Shown here in pieces: positions 6,097-7,228 of a stretch of DNA of 7,228 bases. This DNA is from Candidatus Omnitrophota bacterium. Lineage in GTDB: Bacteria; Hinthialibacterota; Hinthialibacteria; Hinthialibacterales; JAKPRU01. The stretch spans positions 1 through 7,228 of the forward strand of contig JAKPRU010000214.1 of assembly GCA_029557025.1 (NCBI GenBank), given 5' to 3'. Each line of letters opens with the position of its first letter. Within the stretch, counting starts at the first letter, position 1. The position numbers were made by a program, and so were the translations under genes. Below the pieces are notes generated by a model. It was not told the DNA's origin and made no database searches. It saw only the letters and a program-made list of their open reading frames with translations.

Positions 6097-6558
6097 TCAA
6101 TGCAGCGTCTGCGCCTCCCCCTCCTCATCACCGGTGTCCATCTCGGTCTCGGGTTTCAGAATGCTCTGCGTGAGAAACCGGATCGTCTCCACATCCACCC
6201 CCGATGTATCCAGCAGGAGTGATCTTTCCACAATCTGTTGATACTCAATCGGGGTAATGATCCGCTCATGAAGCAATCCCAGCAAATACCCCCGTGCTTC
6301 GGGGGTGAGACGAATCTCCTCCAGATATTGATAAATCCGGTTCGTATGAAGCGGAATATCCGGGTAATCCTCTTCTTCCTTGATCCGATTCCGAATGTGG
6401 GTCACGACATCCAATGCCACGACAATCTCCGCCGGGTGAAAGCCGTGGATCTCCAGCACTTCTCCGATACGTTGGCGGACATCACCCCAGTTTTCATCAT
6501 CGCCCTCGAAAGTCCGGGACAAGATGAAACTGACCATTTCCATCAATCGGGTAACCAT
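6097..6558 (-). CDS. smg: Smg family protein (DUF494)
   Basis: A 153-residue soluble protein, close to the length of Escherichia coli Smg. The C-terminal half aligns by eye with that protein: [20 protein letters not shown] (residues 74-93) against RIYTPEECERLD..CRGFLL, and then [22 protein letters not shown] (107-128) against a matching IVER-L-LD block. Both proteins also end in LH after an acidic tail. The molecular function is unknown. Its position directly after dprA is the conserved order in many proteobacteria and supports the call. The ATG at 6556-6558 has a strong AGGGGG a few bases upstream. The next gene, the ATPase, starts 43 bases after its stop with no terminator, so the three genes smg, ATPase and DUF4276 may share a transcript. 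Confidence 0.85.
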   Translation of the reverse strand: MVTRLMEMVSFILSRTFEGDDENWGDVRQRIGEVLEIHGFHPAEIVVALDVVTHIRNRIKEEEDYPDIPLHTNRIYQYLEEIRLTPEARGYLLGLLHERIITPIEYQQIVERSLLLDTSGVDVETIRFLTQSILKPETEMDTGDEEGEAQTLH

Positions 6559-6581
6559 ACTTCCCCCTTGTTTTTTCCTAA

Positions 6582-6587
6582 ATTATA
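6582..6587 (-). promoter_or_regulatory. Isolated TATAAT before smg
   Basis: A perfect -10 hexamer lies in the 49-base dprA-smg gap, about 23 bases upstream of the smg ATG. No hexamer at 16-18 bases upstream resembles TTGACA, and there is no extended TGn. It may be a weak internal promoter that adds transcription of smg and the ATPase-DUF4276 pair, or simply chance in an AT-rich gap. Confidence 0.2.
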
Positions 6588-6607
6588 TCGGATTTTCACC
6601 GCAATGC

Positions 6608-7228
6608 CTATCCAGCACGACGAAACCGGGCTCCTGCCAGGCGTTCGACAATGCCCCGAAGCTCCATCATGGCCAACAGGGGCGACAGTTTATGGACAGG
6701 AACAGAAATGGACCGAGACAATTCATCAATATGGACCGGCTCATCAGAGAGCGCGTCATAGATAGTTTTCTCCTCTGGGGAGAGCGTCACAAGCGGGGTC
6801 GATTTGGGGGTGGATTCGGCAAGTTTCCGTCGGGAGGGTCCGGGCACAGGAGGCGGAAGTTCCAGTTCCCGCCGGAATATCTCGATTTGAGCCTCCAGTT
6901 CGCACAGGATATCTTCGGGCCGGGTAATCAATTTGGCCCCGGAATCCCGGATCAGGGCGTTGGTTCCCCGGCTGGTCTCGCTGGTGACCTTGCCCGGCAC
7001 GGCAAAAACCTCTCGATTCTGTTCCAGCGCAAACCGCGCCGTATGAAGGGCGCCACTGTGTTCGCTTGCTTCCACAACCACCACTCCGAGACTCAGGCCG
7101 GAAATGACTCTGTTGCGGGGAGGGAAATTGCGGCTTTGCGGCGCTGTGTCGTACGGGAATTCGGACAGCAACGCGCCGGACTTGCGGATCTGCCGGGTCA
7201 GTTCCTCATTGTGGCGGGGGTAGCAGAT
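6608..7228 (-). CDS. dprA: DNA processing protein DprA (Smf), 5' end outside the window
   Basis: The frame is open to the right edge, so the 206 residues seen are the C-terminal part of a protein usually about 360 long. DprA binds single-stranded DNA and loads RecA during natural transformation, in the cytoplasm. Visible Rossmann-like core motifs, in order: YPRHNEEL near the edge, GALLSEFP, NFPPRNRVISGLSLGVVVVEA, SGALHTARFALEQNREVFAVPG, SRGTNALIRDSGAKLI and EDIL. A Pro-rich linker (ELPPPVPGPSRRK) leads to a C-terminal winged-helix domain (LSPEEKTIYDALSDEPVHIDELSRS...MMELRGIVERL), as in many bacterial DprA proteins. A TTG at 7169-7171 is a Leu inside the conserved GALLSEFP block and is not the start. 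The stop, TAG at 6608, leaves 49 bases before smg, the usual neighbour. Confidence 0.95.
   Translation of the reverse strand: MCYPRHNEELTRQIRKSGALLSEFPYDTAPQSRNFPPRNRVISGLSLGVVVVEASEHSGALHTARFALEQNREVFAVPGKVTSETSRGTNALIRDSGAKLITRPEDILCELEAQIEIFRRELELPPPVPGPSRRKLAESTPKSTPLVTLSPEEKTIYDALSDEPVHIDELSRSISVPVHKLSPLLAMMELRGIVERLAGARFRRAG

Noticed and set aside
6054..6131. N-terminal extension of the ATPase to a GTG at 6131
   Set aside because: The extra 26 residues are Arg- and Cys-rich, overlap the end of smg in another frame, lack a ribosome site, and precede the usual family start.

Overview
This window looks like chromosomal DNA from a bacterium, probably an uncultivated Gram-negative-like lineage. 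The evidence is a bifunctional chorismate mutase-prephenate dehydratase next to TyrA, the DprA-Smg gene pair, a Minf_1886-family protein (a small family I associate mainly with PVC-type and other little-cultivated bacteria), and a secreted bacterial SH3 protein. The sequence does not let me name a genus or phylum. I see no tRNA, rRNA, CRISPR array, insertion sequence or integrase.

Layout. The left end, on the + strand, holds the last 49 codons of an RmlC-like cupin (nucleotide-sugar epimerase type). A 114-bp spacer follows with a good sigma70-like promoter and overlapping inverted repeats, then a Minf_1886-family gene. From 659 to the right end everything is on the - strand. Read in the direction of transcription (right to left) the order is dprA (5' end outside the window), smg (DUF494), an ABC/RecF-type ATPase, a DUF4276 protein, pheA, tyrA, a possible 45-residue secreted peptide, and a secreted two-SH3 protein that converges with the Minf_1886 gene 16 bp away.

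How the genes fit together. pheA and tyrA form an aromatic amino acid unit: chorismate to prephenate, then to phenylpyruvate (PheA) or on the tyrosine branch (TyrA). They are 6 bp apart. A candidate promoter and a perfect AT-rich palindrome lie just upstream of pheA. dprA and smg are the conserved DNA-uptake/unknown-function pair, often followed by topA in proteobacteria. Here smg is instead followed by an ATPase-DUF4276 pair whose stop and start codons are one base apart. DUF4276 looks TOPRIM-like, with an early Glu and a DxD motif. The pair therefore resembles an OLD-type ATPase-nuclease split over two genes, and it is the best candidate in the window for an uncharacterised (possibly defence) system.

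Other points of interest are a Val in place of the Glu of the ESRP phenylalanine-binding motif of PheA, a TyrA whose cofactor loop suggests NADP, the possible small secreted peptide coupled to tyrA, and several start codons that need moving from the longest open frame.
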